A stretch of DNA of 64,000 nt. Source: a virus. How positions within the stretch are numbered: position 1 is the stretch's first letter; each line of letters starts with the position of its first letter. Below the pieces are notes generated by a model. It worked only from the letters and a program-made list of their open reading frames with translations. It was not told the DNA's origin and made no database searches. Below, one piece after another: positions 14,301-21,750 of this stretch. Location: IMG/VR virus record IMGVR_UViG_3300029787_000010, positions 40,981 to 104,980 of that record. One strand, given 5' to 3'. The translations under genes were made by a program, and so were the position numbers.

Positions 14301-17300
14301 CTTTCAATACAAGAGTAGGACTACTAAAAGAAGAAACGATGCCTTTCGCACGCTTGTTTTTGATGCGTGCCAAATGTGGGTTGATAGATGGCCCTGCTCT
14401 AAACTCAACCGCACTGACATACTGTTTGAGCCCATAGTCAATGTTTCCACCCTGTGTCATGGCGTTCGCTCGGTCAAAGTAGAACGAATCCCGACCCTCA
14501 TAACCTGCACTGGAGACTAAGGGGTTGTCAGCCACGCTTTGGTAATTGAGGTTTTCATTGTCAAGCGGTGGCATGACTTGCATGCCCACTTGAAACTCTC
14601 GTTTGAAGCCCGCTGAAAAAGCCCAGTTGTCATCAGCGGCAGCGTTCCCCGCCACTTCTAAATAGCCATTTGCAGTGTTGACCCCACTGTACATGACCCA
14701 CTCACCATTAGCAGTGTACGCTGTCCGTAATCGCAAAGCGCCGTTGATGTTTGCCACAGTGACAGGTATTGATGATGGAGCGGGAAAGACCTTGTGATTC
14801 GTGACATAAACTCGGCGATTAGCAGCATCATATTCAGCACTGACAGTTGTGCCTTCTCGGTGGGTTTTGTCTACGACTGAAACAGAATAAGCACTGTGTA
14901 AGGCAGGGTCTTCCGGCGATGTGCTCGTCGGTCGCCTCCCTACCGGATTCGGTGACCAAGAAGGAGCGGTATATGTAGCATCCAAATGCAACTTCATACT
15001 GTTGTCCGGTCCAACCAAAGCGTTGAAAAATTGGTCATGGAATAATGGAATCTCAACCATAGCACGAGTGCTGGCATACTGCGTGCCCAGTTGATAATCA
15101 TGCTGAACGCTGTTCAATGATTGGAACATACGGTCGTTAATTGTTGTACCATCGTGCACAACAGAACCCTCGTCAAACTTGTTATCCACATGTAAGTTAT
15201 TGCCTACTGATATGCCAACAGCCGTTTTCCAAGCCGCAAAAGAATCCAATTCTCTTCCGTCAAAGTCCACGAAAGTGCCCAAGCCTCGTTGACCTGTACT
15301 TGAAGTAAAGGTAAATGCAGTTCCTGTCTTTGATGAATATGTAGCGTAAGCAAAAGCATTATCGGTACCAGTATCAGTGGAGACTGGTTGCTTGAAGTAA
15401 ATACGCCCATTTTGAGGGAAGCAGTATGTGCCCCACGATGCCAAGTCAGTGGCGGCGTTGTTTAACGGAACAACAGTGATAGTGGTTGAGCCAAGTGCAC
15501 TCACTTTAGTTACGCAATCTCGTCGCAGCGACCAGCCAAGGCGTGAAACAGCACTGGGACTAAAGGTGGGCTTTGTGTTGACAGCCCCTTGACCGGGACC
15601 GCCCATGGTCATGGTGACGACAGGGGCACCGGGCATAATCTCCTTGACAACAAACGAGTCGGGCGCACCATCGCCTTTGACATTGACGGAGTTGGACAGT
15701 GCGTCAGCCACTAACCCATGTGCTCGCAAAGTAATGTCTTGTCCGTTCATGGACAACTGGAAATCCAATACTTTCCCACGGGACATGACATATTGTACAG
15801 CGACTTTATTGGGCGTTGTTGAGTCTTCCTCAAGCGTCAGCATTTTTGACAGTTGGTTGAAACGAGTGCGGTCATTGGGTTGAACAATAAGTCGTACACT
15901 TGCTCCTTGGCCACGATGACTGACAATGTCAAACACTTCATTGATAGGAGTGCCTTGATTGCTGTTGCTACGAGATTGGCGTATGGGTTGGTAGAACAGT
16001 TCTTCTCTGTGAACAATCGCCGCTGTGCTTCCCGAAGAAATGGTGATACTGGTCGCTGATAATGCTGAAATCTCACCCAAATTTTGACCATGTAAACTGT
16101 AAAGCGGAACACCAACAGCGAACACAGTAGTAGCATCAACGCCACTGACGGTAAAGTTAGTAGTAGATGCCGCATAGCCACCTGCGTTATTGACGAGGAC
16201 GCCTGTGCGGACACGACGACCATGAGCAAACTTTGCTTTGAAATTACCATTGGAGTCAACCTCCGAACCAAGGTCTTCTACTTCGGACGGGGTTACAATC
16301 AATTTATGGAAGTAGGACGGACGAGCGTTATCATCGTAGAACGCAGTGGGTATGATACTTGGTGCACTTTGTGGACTGTCCGATGAGTGAGACGGCAGGT
16401 AGTTTTTAGGTGATTTTGTTTCATCCAAAGCCCCTTCATGCAGCGTTCCTTCTGTGTCATCACCGATTAAGTCGCCGTCTTCAAAGTAAAAATCCGATGT
16501 TGCTCCAAACTCAATGACACCACCGGGAGCGTAGAGAACAGCAGTGCCGGCTGCAATGTCCGTATGCATGATGTCCAGCACTCGTGTGCCCGAAGTCACC
16601 TCTACGCTGGCCTTGGGCACGGTCTTGTTGACAATCAGTGCGCTGCCGTCAAGTGTTGTCCGTACAATAGCACCAGTCACTGCGGCTGTTTGGAAGGCTG
16701 AGGTGGGTGCCGAAGAAAAGGTAAGAGTGGCAGGTGAATGACTGATAGTCACAGTGATGGACGATGCTCCTGCAACTTCGGAGCCAATGAATACCTTGTC
16801 AGCCGTCGTTGTTCCTGTGTCCTTACCAAACGCTTTCGTGCTTTGTAAAGTGATGACATTGCTGCTGTAGTTTGCTGCCAAGCGACCTGTAGCAGCGTAC
16901 TGCAAGCCCGTGCCACCGAAGTCAATCGCTTCGTAGTGAACTTGTACAAAGGGTGCATAATCGTGAGTGGCCAGTGTTGGGAGTTTAAGGATGGCAATAC
17001 GAGGCTCCGACGAAGGTGTAAGGTGACGAGTATGCTCAGTTCCTGTCGGGTCCGTGTCCTGTAGACCTTTGAGTGCAAACGGCTCTGCATCAAATCCTGT
17101 GCCCCCAATAGCCAGTAGACCACGCTTTGTGTCATCAATGCCAGCCATTCCATTTTCTACGACCTGTGTAGGGCTTGAAGTAAAGGTAGCGTGGCTAACT
17201 GAGAAATCACCAACTTCGTCATGGAACGCTACTTCCGAGCCAGCCACGACGACATCTTTCAACTGACCATAGCGACCTGTAAAGGTGGCTTCCATAATTT

Positions 17301-18789
17301 GAGCAACGGCGTCTACTGATTGTTCTACAAAGGCAGCACTTGCTTCGGGTAAAACACCCATAAAGGGGTGGCCAGCGACATGGTTGAGCGTGTGTCGCCC
17401 AGTATGTCCAATCAAGAACTTGTCATCCATCCGAGTCGTGGCCGAGAACTTGGTGTAGTCATTATCAGTGATAGCCATCGTTGTAGAGAACATGATGCCG
17501 TGATTTTGCAGGTCACTTTCATCAATCAAAACTTGTCCTTGCCGGTGAGAAAATTGTGTTCCTGTTCCAACCTTTTGGTTCGGGTTGTCTTGACCCGCAT
17601 CTACCAAACAATCCCCAGTCACAATCACGCCAATACCTGCGCTGTGTGTCATCAATGCTCCACGACGACCCGTGCTGGCATTTGAAGCAAAGTCCAAATG
17701 AATGCTCTCTACAGTCATGGTCCCAGCAGAAGCATCTACCGCAGTGATGCGCATACGCTCGGGGGCTTCTCGGTTTGGAATACCAGTATCGTTGTCATAG
17801 CCCAACGGGTTGATAAGCAAGTTGTAAGGGACATGCGGTATTGAAACAGTAGAAGTCGTACCTCCGCTGTTTGTACGAGTCACAGCGTAATTACCAGTTG
17901 ATTGGGGCGAAGTGGTCAAAGTAACTGATGACTCACCTGCCTTTCCAGTGAATGAGTCAACCAATGTTTGAGCAAGCGTAGTCCCAATGCTGATAGACGA
18001 AGACACACCTGTCTGCGCAGATATGGAAGGTAGGTCAAGAACTGTCGTGAACGGCTCTACAGGCTCTTCAAATCGCCAAAGTCCAATTGTACTGTCACTC
18101 TTGATAGGCATTTCAAAACGAGAAGCAGCGTCGGAAGCCCCACGCATCCAGTGAATGGCTTCAATGACTCCACGATATTCACCTCCGGTACCGCCGATAC
18201 TGAGGGTCGTAGGGTAGAGCACAAGTTCATGGTCTTCTGTAAGTTGACGCTGTGCCACGACAGTACCGTTAATAGCCAGTGAAAGGACTCGCCGGTCAAA
18301 GGTCGCCGTGACCAGCATCAATTCTCGGTGCCCCAAGTTAAGGGCCGTAAGGTCATTCTTCCCTTTGTCCTGCGCACTGAATGTGTCGTGTACATCGTCA
18401 CCTGCTTGTGGAAAAGTAATGCCGTCCCAATAAGCAATTTCGCCGTCGGGCCCGGACACACTTTTCGCAGTGCTCAGTGTAAATGTGTTGACAGCGCCGT
18501 TGTTGGCGTTTCGCAACTGAACTTGGAAATGAGCCGGGCCCGGACTTGATGGGCTGCCGACAATGAGGCGGCAGATGTTTTCTTGTTCCCACACGATACC
18601 TCCCGAGTCGGGGATGACCCACGCTTCAAGTGTAAACGAAGAAAGTGAATTGAGTGGTGACTGGTTGTTCAAATCACTCCCTTCGTGCAACTCACCGAAG
18701 TTGCTTCGGAAGTTCATGCGCGGGACAGTGACACCATCAGTGACGCCATTGAAGAAGAGAGCGTGACTTGGCTTCATCAATAACGACAT
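2329..18789 (-). CDS. Giant tail-tip/fibre protein, 5486 aa, with LamG-like N terminus and beta-propeller
   Basis: One uninterrupted frame of about 16.5 kb. The ATG at 18789 overlaps the upstream stop as TGATG and has GGGGTGA upstream; a TTG at 18792 is the alternative. Residues about 1-260 look like a concanavalin/LamG sandwich (SFTLEAWVIP, ELMLVTATFDRRVLSLAING, LSIGGTGGEYRGV, IGLWRF). Most of the rest is beta-rich, low in Lys and Cys and full of Asn, Gly, Ser and Thr, as in extracellular adhesins. Residues about 4520-4750 (bases about 5230-4540) carry at least four propeller-like repeats of the form [ND]-x-D/S-G-T-K (DPSGTKM, NGDGTKY, NSDGTKM, SDDGTKL). No transmembrane segment or protease domain is evident. 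Position after the tail chaperones and two tail proteins suggests a virion-exterior role in host binding or tail-tip structure. The size is far above usual tail fibres. Confidence 0.8.
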   Translation of the reverse strand: MSLLMKPSHALFFNGVTDGVTVPRMNFRSNFGELHEGSDLNNQSPLNSLSSFTLEAWVIPDSGGIVWEQENICRLIVGSPSSPGPAHFQVQLRNANNGAVNTFTLSTAKSVSGPDGEIAYWDGITFPQAGDDVHDTFSAQDKGKNDLTALNLGHRELMLVTATFDRRVLSLAINGTVVAQRQLTEDHELVLYPTTLSIGGTGGEYRGVIEAIHWMRGASDAASRFEMPIKSDSTIGLWRFEEPVEPFTTVLDLPSISAQTGVSSSISIGTTLAQTLVDSFTGKAGESSVTLTTSPQSTGNYAVTRTNSGGTTSTVSIPHVPYNLLINPLGYDNDTGIPNREAPERMRITAVDASAGTMTVESIHLDFASNASTGRRGALMTHSAGIGVIVTGDCLVDAGQDNPNQKVGTGTQFSHRQGQVLIDESDLQNHGIMFSTTMAITDNDYTKFSATTRMDDKFLIGHTGRHTLNHVAGHPFMGVLPEASAAFVEQSVDAVAQIMEATFTGRYGQLKDVVVAGSEVAFHDEVGDFSVSHATFTSSPTQVVENGMAGIDDTKRGLLAIGGTGFDAEPFALKGLQDTDPTGTEHTRHLTPSSEPRIAILKLPTLATHDYAPFVQVHYEAIDFGGTGLQYAATGRLAANYSSNVITLQSTKAFGKDTGTTTADKVFIGSEVAGASSITVTISHSPATLTFSSAPTSAFQTAAVTGAIVRTTLDGSALIVNKTVPKASVEVTSGTRVLDIMHTDIAAGTAVLYAPGGVIEFGATSDFYFEDGDLIGDDTEGTLHEGALDETKSPKNYLPSHSSDSPQSAPSIIPTAFYDDNARPSYFHKLIVTPSEVEDLGSEVDSNGNFKAKFAHGRRVRTGVLVNNAGGYAASTTNFTVSGVDATTVFAVGVPLYSLHGQNLGEISALSATSITISSGSTAAIVHREELFYQPIRQSRSNSNQGTPINEVFDIVSHRGQGASVRLIVQPNDRTRFNQLSKMLTLEEDSTTPNKVAVQYVMSRGKVLDFQLSMNGQDITLRAHGLVADALSNSVNVKGDGAPDSFVVKEIMPGAPVVTMTMGGPGQGAVNTKPTFSPSAVSRLGWSLRRDCVTKVSALGSTTITVVPLNNAATDLASWGTYCFPQNGRIYFKQPVSTDTGTDNAFAYATYSSKTGTAFTFTSSTGQRGLGTFVDFDGRELDSFAAWKTAVGISVGNNLHVDNKFDEGSVVHDGTTINDRMFQSLNSVQHDYQLGTQYASTRAMVEIPLFHDQFFNALVGPDNSMKLHLDATYTAPSWSPNPVGRRPTSTSPEDPALHSAYSVSVVDKTHREGTTVSAEYDAANRRVYVTNHKVFPAPSSIPVTVANINGALRLRTAYTANGEWVMYSGVNTANGYLEVAGNAAADDNWAFSAGFKREFQVGMQVMPPLDNENLNYQSVADNPLVSSAGYEGRDSFYFDRANAMTQGGNIDYGLKQYVSAVEFRAGPSINPHLARIKNKRAKGIVSSFSSPTLVLKDGSDFPLDITANSNYAYRVRYYDTTASAFKHAHYNTRTGNSLALVSIDSGFNPPVGTEITLIDVHTTTSIFPEVNTNYFLNTAWANPYCPGGLRAGDTVWMNMHYTNPHATEGLFCKSRGTLNEGEVWEGFLGGEGDLATIPRSSLPLENFLIGNSCLETARNFVQHVNKTIEMNYESLGLSSAIPVVAYLDPYQSTEEHARVLLYDVAHDREFIAFQDLHMQVQSSPAAVKIGTDNEGSGAHDNDKRNSGIDVAAGFASQNKNLASSASSEFVEASMSHNSTWNANVAIGSHATGYHEQTPQVSSIMPRTQDATVDTSEANTLHQQMLKDTTEQATFFDTPDGTRVIPAFLSMKGIRSSTLDLSTHEEDRLQHLPHWTNMDFVRRLVIDLGEVGVKEGVTDIEAAAKEVVRLINQAGAKNGRTHARRPADQYLGEGERFDLGKGETSVNTGRIKDPAARHQRADFAATGSTHDPAPFWNKDTAFGSHDRGSHMGYMRAHLGRIVTDEDGKEGYSVVIHSTVPGASGRNFCVWLDASRAQTPYRPEFLIGHGGRFRNYWCQPNEKDGENMHPAPMPINRLGRPFAPITTLREYLPVEQTSDEYRNNLDFGPEIQSSVSLNTESTTEHATGRSANTVVDSNFEPKASGQVIVNGLRVGSQAIGRINFGGLTQAGIPGWAPDCSRWGYGPDGENVRFDHIYGDNEHIGTKQHGLVNQLAGSYIPDDEIRPDKIGDGQMYGIRLADHRGKSHTVRFVYRQFGEAFAGDLTHLPETLDDEIVIYFDDRDVGQGGFTVGKHMAGKGDVNGRYTAGTKSSFKGNLWNNYNSPAVGISISVEKDGSNDNLKFTLASPYDNGGSFTHTDILGYLGLPDSGLIQLNDMGSGNNGEVYYYTSRSHEGKAGIGGSNEHFLYGVKNIGSNYQSGKVTRIMSPRINFTCVLTDEVMAAAVNFAINMDDPNTDDVAATTFDCTGLYAPDGRTLGEWGVKPGAVRIKAYSSKDRVVPLNHLFESSLTPDLGIQASVADADLSASQINDSMRIDCGYLPKTLLTITTKFRGPNANTATPVLVNSQNNIVSTDLWRQNLRGDNFYRLPGDRIIPMVNSPMIEIATINTGTPHIETDNSNNELLFLALTPASNDSNSWGNQVVLWLGEENWARVQSTAGSTSHYHATIVSHSDDFLTTAVAGDILVKQNSIAKSRYLQGIRTKGSKHGEPFLYFRGGKPSPDRWVPLYFGGGFSGVTVDINDGTENDYSEFYTHPYADGPTGASGMQNVGEVAGSYALLDANAMLAMFPGTPYLNQHNGRNHMPFFNQDAMLSPDLDAGNNTNASSTGVTYAGGGFTVNCARPSPIVIRFGHPHARYDSTPQADDSTTYLVFGPGQAVPHNFASFEPQLSNIIETGNGYSAVPTNHPVSGLSLLPNIITHGDASIQGFGARLPPAKEYQKTNVQGFNFILNWEPTKGSPNATYYGQSAGEGRYYQSQLGASSPPANAHLMNEVFTNVAGVAMGHASLPTTHASGCVWHMDGGYHPGGHFLDNHIIRNIKHPKSTQRLATGSGTSQNPSVFRVASALAKAYLGTYGSEAAMDHTDNIFIIDATRCQNAEELAAVVATSINTFPGTEPLKAIGGTFLPSMQHAAKQDRYGWVTLDAVQNTGYTEHASGPTAATLTVTSAIPTTLPQYGWLRVSDGAVSGFAPYVSYTGATFTLGVNTITSNSNIVNPVSKAAIPSATFNGPNVKVYVWTKAGTHRYDNSNESINERTQVHFNGLMDAVDRTKPIGAVGWAGERYSYLNSLEVGTTSTFAAGLGAWHPFLGFSPYGSAESCIGSVSPHGSIDTITTLSSESCVHGLASRHLIAVTHESELPLIAKTDRDGIIAMGDWLDVKRSATLANAGTVAWNTGKVHNKDRYVSHATAGPHIEATMVNTTTSFPQKATSYPAVGTEAYWHSRVTAASHISRGDACHSPTGDLFWDKSIVPARANHEDSATYGVECTGVTTKIQYYSTSEGLYKYYNGRQAARNFLEEHVVWKRMDGGNLTLPASNARGLGMTPWVVRKDSSTYKTVGEKVLGNNRFSFETTNKAMMPLIQAQELSHPQLELNYPLVESALNIPNEELQFRSLQVVDDTGQEHRLEGGSPLGTIIYDFRHVSDRDLEGLAPSLAGDGVSPNMRIRLPLANEIPGNIIVRPGFDRIQGYQTETMGAGGIMHPLQGEGAVKDTFADTYTGPRLWPTWENNGWEHLSQDGSDVSNDRLAFPNSSTQGWQQHTDNASLKTAYEPHDRALHFHVTKMGATMTHRYDVDELTYSSFSGTEITVGSTPEAATWTDSNEQSSGRYFLRVYDPTTDKGVIASYTGVGTNKFTGVVYSPDFSSFVAGKTGLKVVPSYYMPAGSTRFFAARRLRDHAEYSGASPDMPTIDWPNVGTTPMTQLGTPKLTPMPIPRMGHHYVNATMAMMPGHYAHPAYQRLYDLHRAASAASVISVEEEFSDEGKRPHRDPLIWFSGPTASVSPSDIHGGAFTLLTETKLKFEGYGIAASIDANKTGGHSIVLEAAGTYTQNNHFPDPMEVGAYQIVIQPNLFKQQFNGYHRNGPANNVPDGSVIELTGQQVNTVIAIEHSTSGDGGYTLVLAEATMADVRGCEILLNELMLDIEPDAGSQFTNLPPLALYNPLGVEESASPAFSRRSLPYHPNMFVETTPGFTITVPWWAQLHKDGARAAAATYFRHLEWHTPDHYYQLNRATFGAVGAQITLAGYPTCYPDIYAEHFRIRSLNPNTRATAKDDSAKTITVTNAELFPVDPYYGEQLEYIDSNGERQLATYTHRVGTLAHATLGSPVQFAGVVNITPNFWTNLTVSGSGTIVKLTGPYANRFADEIYTDSNKSIVTRNLLQTYTGTRDTNSLHLPDAFLCMWHPNLGRPFTYYSDDGSRSFYTKAGDVDSPVLKKGLNNIPEHYETVHYNDFFYAASKGPFALGMNWLKPPYEETISYSLQAVSDSVGTTANRKGINFQQIHATTTWLTGMRVVGDDIIVSNRGNNNDYDTDNVFFSKIDIANTDGLYDQQSAGLGDSDLNSCDGFDIDPSGTKMIVTDFHGGGIRSATLASAFDVSSTFTFTGSKNLSSQTGIRAAAWNGDGTKYFVGYASTLRQFSTASPYIVASGDTEGTSASISASTISDILFNSDGTKMWLSGASGYVREYTLSTPYDTSTSSLDVTLDLRTYFLNKSASVSQSGSDTTPWVSGIDWSDDGTKLYVSTLWGVIDDSKMSNNPSPATVNGVDGASTTNRFPIMEISISTTSSVGGTGAIFTASQLDATSALSHQGGTIGSDKFNFAGYWPGGSRGGAGSSRLDGFLEALIGWGGKLFGVDCVSFRDNSGVDERTYAQMTSDSDDARNYCFGYRMAVRQPMNRPRWSPYVRGYLEVANSNALLGYYHGPFVQQDSKTDGWKAGTDYPASYAGILERLTQISALFNEDQLGRQVRYSDGRRMTKPFGCPVRVLRNPSTVRKMYAGDAAGKEIYELANAHRYYLVDWWGNTRGEDVRRFPVRGFGISPAWDPENAYTDGGRNDRPANRGLFASYDDRQSGNSNTVNNDATDMGTVDWFNPANSMRVGDRGDGRGVRWPTHFNESLLMDVSESIEPTGLVLSQPTSEPTIGKGLNRPRNDVLQAEEIERGISARLELDSEEGLLKPEAMVSESIETVSANTDMTDPVGADGVRIGLDVDTMSELNDGESQEYIIMSTEAHSLHSNRSVGQRITLRGAKDVGSQTLGHLDMTALSWSAQPVKGILKISDAHSMWSLGGTYIMDWSVRQGALSDEGWGKANTASTSNPYQDANHDPTDGKTNVSDSRIEFLVRPVRTLDKHHAQLFRGKRMLKTGSPQDGSNFYLATGGGKYGIYTSDAPSARTGTPSSPPYSPVYSIAPNTSVTASDSNGPKILGVDVTGYDKTDITNPVARIVMSENTLEHFRSDAARKEDFSVEPRYSQSLHPKGADGDTNFNTGDHSTE

Positions 18790-20084
18790 CAATTCACCCC
18801 TATTACATGGTCCGCACTGACTACTTGTAAATCAAACCTGTAGTAGTTTTCCGCACCTTCTTTGCTCATGTGGAATGATTCGGGTATCACCGAAATGCCA
18901 CCGCTATTGAGGGTCGCACCTCGCGCCGTAACCTTAGCCCACGCATCTCCAATGACATCGCCAATACCATCTATAGAAAAGCCAAACACATCTTCAATCA
19001 CACTGGATTCGGGCTCACCTGTTTCTTCTTGGCCACTGCTGTCAAAAGCGCCGATGTCCATCGGCAGCGTACTCGGGCGAGTGTTGCGAAGCGAGCCCTT
19101 CTGCAAAGGAGACACTTTGCCCGCAGTGAGAAAAAAATTGCGTACAACAGGCGTAATGTCGTTTGAAGTGATGAGTGAGTTGTAGGGTATTTGGATGCCT
19201 CGTAAAAGGTCCTTGTCCTTTGTGCTATTCGCCAGCAAACCAAGCAAATTTTGGGCCTTATCACCTGCGCTCAAAACCTTACCTCCCAAGCCGTCCGAAC
19301 TGGTTTTTTGAACTGCGATTGGGACCGGCCGACCTAATCCTGTATTCATAGCGAAAAACGGATTGTATCGCACAGCGTCGTTGACAAAGGTGTCCACCAA
19401 TGTTAGCGTAGTACCCGAAACGGAGTCATTGAAAGCATCAGTCACTTGCTTTCCACTCACGCCGTCCACGCTACTTGTTTTGGTAATTTCAGTGGTCAAT
19501 TGAAGGGCATCCTGTACGATAAGTGCTAATGTGCTGGCGGGGTTTGAGTTGGCTGAACTGTACATCACACCGCCAACCGGGACATCAATTTGCACTTTGC
19601 CTGTTTTTTCAGCCAAATTAAACGATGCGTTGACAGATGGTGTAGCGGAGCCGCCTGCACGGTTTGAAACAGAACTGTTGAATTGTAGGACTATGTAGTT
19701 GCCCGACAGAAGCGAAGCACCACCATTTGGTGAGTTGTATCGCCAGTAGGCTGGCTGCAAGCCGATGAGCGAAGATTGTAGGTTGGTCTGTGTCGCAGTG
19801 TTTTGTACATTAACGACAGGTGTAGTTGTCGGCAATATGTTGGCGAAGTTCATGACGAGGGACGAAGGTGCAGAAGTAGTAAGGGCGCTCATAGGGTCGT
19901 CTTGAATGATGCCTTGTACACTGATGACGATTTGGGGTATGTTGGTATCAATGGCTGCACGATAGGAACTGATAGGTACAGGGAATGCAGCCACTGTCCG
20001 CTCGGCCACGATGTTGATGTCGGTGGCGTCCACGAAGACCTCATGTCGGTCTTTCTCGCCAAAAATCAGTCGCAGCGGAATCAT
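18789..20084 (-). CDS. Tail protein, paralogue of the next upstream gene, 431 aa
   Basis: The ATG at 20084 has GAGGTG upstream. The protein shares an ordered series of blocks with the 551-residue gene just upstream: an N-terminal beta region ending in a GIIQDD-type strand (GTFVDD in the partner), then SAGDKAQNLLGLLANS, GIQIPYNS and RNFFLTAGK, each nearly identical in the partner. The two genes are therefore a tandem duplication that has diverged. The location between chaperone/tape-measure position and the giant tip protein suggests distal-tail or tail-tip components that bridge tube and fibre. No enzymatic motif is visible, and the family has no name I recognise. Confidence 0.7.
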   Translation of the reverse strand: MIPLRLIFGEKDRHEVFVDATDINIVAERTVAAFPVPISSYRAAIDTNIPQIVISVQGIIQDDPMSALTTSAPSSLVMNFANILPTTTPVVNVQNTATQTNLQSSLIGLQPAYWRYNSPNGGASLLSGNYIVLQFNSSVSNRAGGSATPSVNASFNLAEKTGKVQIDVPVGGVMYSSANSNPASTLALIVQDALQLTTEITKTSSVDGVSGKQVTDAFNDSVSGTTLTLVDTFVNDAVRYNPFFAMNTGLGRPVPIAVQKTSSDGLGGKVLSAGDKAQNLLGLLANSTKDKDLLRGIQIPYNSLITSNDITPVVRNFFLTAGKVSPLQKGSLRNTRPSTLPMDIGAFDSSGQEETGEPESSVIEDVFGFSIDGIGDVIGDAWAKVTARGATLNSGGISVIPESFHMSKEGAENYYRFDLQVVSADHVIGVN

Positions 20085-20093
20085 CGTGGCACC

Positions 20094-21749
20094 TCACAGG
20101 ATAAAGTCCGACGCAATCATTTGTAGTCGGAAATTGTAAACATTGGATTGGGCTTGGTGTTCAAGTTGAAGGTCCGTGATAATCGCTTTGATACCTTTGG
20201 TTCTTGCACCATTTTGTGTTGAACTGAATGCGTCACTGGCTGGGTATGGGTTGCTGGAAGACAACTTGCTATCCGTTGATTTGCTCTTACCGTGTGTGAT
20301 GAAAAAGTTGCGCTGCTCCTTTATCTCGCTGCTTGAAGTAGCGGAAGAATCGTATGGGATTTGAATGCCCAAGATGTAATCCCCCTTGTCGCTGGCTTCA
20401 TAACTGCGTAAGTTCTCAACAGCGGTCATAACTGCTTCGGAAAATTCGGAAGGAGTAGACGAATTGGGCTGAAAGTTTTGACTGTTGGCTACAATGCCAA
20501 GGAGGTCTTGCGCCTTGTCACCTGCTGATTTGACCTTCTTACCAGCCCGACCACCAGTGAATCCAGTTGACTCAAACGACACAGCGTAGGGAATGTTGTC
20601 TTGAATGGTGCCTTCCAATGCCCCTAACTCTACATCGGTCTTCTGTGTAATCGTGAGGAAGGTTTGGTCCCCTCCAACTCCAGCAGATGTCACTGCCGAA
20701 TAAACATCTCCGACTTCTTTCCCTCCAGCAGCGTCAACACTCCGACTGCACATTCCTCCGACATTGGTAGGCGAACTGCTGTTGAATGCATTCATTACGA
20801 TGTGTGCCAAGACCTCACCGGGGTTGGTAGCAGTGCCTATACTACGGGCTGCTCCATTTTGGAAAGCGGGGGCCGTTTGGTCAAACATGTGATTGATTGG
20901 AATAACCACAACTGGCATGGTGTCATTCAAAATAGAAGAATAGGGGACATGAGTGGCTGCCAGTATTTTGACAGCATGGCCGTTTGTCGGCGTTGTGTTG
21001 GAATCGTTGAATAGTGTAATGGTGTTGGAAGTGACGCTGCTGACAGCGCCGAAAAGGTTCGCAGCAGAACCGTTACCAGTTATAGTGAATGAGTTGGACT
21101 GAGCACCAGTGGTTTCAAACCATTCACGCGGGTCCCCTCCAGTCACGGTAATGGTGCGAGTTGAACTATTATAACTGTCAACGACAAGGTTTGTCGTTCG
21201 GAAACGATTAACATAAGCATACGGCTCTTGGACAGAGCCACTTCGCCTGCTATCAAAGACGAAGCGAACATGACGACTTCCTACAGGTTCGTCTGTCTTG
21301 TACCAGTAGCCAACGGGTAAATCAAAGTATTTCCCATGGAGATTATTGAGGTAAGCAAAATGAGTATTGCTGGGCGTAGTTGGTGGCATAGTCGGCAATA
21401 AAAATCCAATGTCTGCAAAGCGAGAGAATCCGGATTTAGTACCAGTTGAAGGAGGGAAAAGGTTCGTGTGCCCATTACCGGGAGGGTTAGCGAATGGAGC
21501 ATCCGTACCAAAGTCCATCGTAGCCGTGGCAAACTCGGACTTCTCTTGCCCTTTGTCATCCACGAATGTTCCTTCCAACTCCAGCATGACAGCGGCCATG
21601 TTGAGGTCAATACCAAATTTCGCACCGTCCGTGAAAGGCGTTGTGATAGCCGAAGAAGTCCGGTCTACGACAAACTCCACCTTGTGAGCCAAGAGTTCAA
21701 TGGTGTCACCATCCTCTCGCACAAGTCGGACAGGCAATTGCTCTACCAT
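20094..21749 (-). CDS. Tail protein, paralogue of the next downstream gene, 551 aa
   Basis: ATG at 21749 follows GGGGTATTTGAG. The first 65 residues form a beta-rich domain (VRLVREDGDTIELLAHKVEF and MLELEGTFVDD). The middle carries an insert with Gly/Ser/Thr repeats absent from the shorter paralogue. The last third contains SAGDKAQDLLGIVANS, GIQIPYDS and RNFFITHGK, matching the neighbour. The C terminus (LQLEHQAQSNVYNFRLQMIA) parallels the neighbour's ending (YYRFDLQVVSADHVIG). It is probably a distal-tail protein placed near the tube end. Order and duplication are seen directly; the tail assignment is inferred from neighbours. Confidence 0.7.
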   Translation of the reverse strand: MVEQLPVRLVREDGDTIELLAHKVEFVVDRTSSAITTPFTDGAKFGIDLNMAAVMLELEGTFVDDKGQEKSEFATATMDFGTDAPFANPPGNGHTNLFPPSTGTKSGFSRFADIGFLLPTMPPTTPSNTHFAYLNNLHGKYFDLPVGYWYKTDEPVGSRHVRFVFDSRRSGSVQEPYAYVNRFRTTNLVVDSYNSSTRTITVTGGDPREWFETTGAQSNSFTITGNGSAANLFGAVSSVTSNTITLFNDSNTTPTNGHAVKILAATHVPYSSILNDTMPVVVIPINHMFDQTAPAFQNGAARSIGTATNPGEVLAHIVMNAFNSSSPTNVGGMCSRSVDAAGGKEVGDVYSAVTSAGVGGDQTFLTITQKTDVELGALEGTIQDNIPYAVSFESTGFTGGRAGKKVKSAGDKAQDLLGIVANSQNFQPNSSTPSEFSEAVMTAVENLRSYEASDKGDYILGIQIPYDSSATSSSEIKEQRNFFITHGKSKSTDSKLSSSNPYPASDAFSSTQNGARTKGIKAIITDLQLEHQAQSNVYNFRLQMIASDFIL

Positions 21750-21750
21750 C

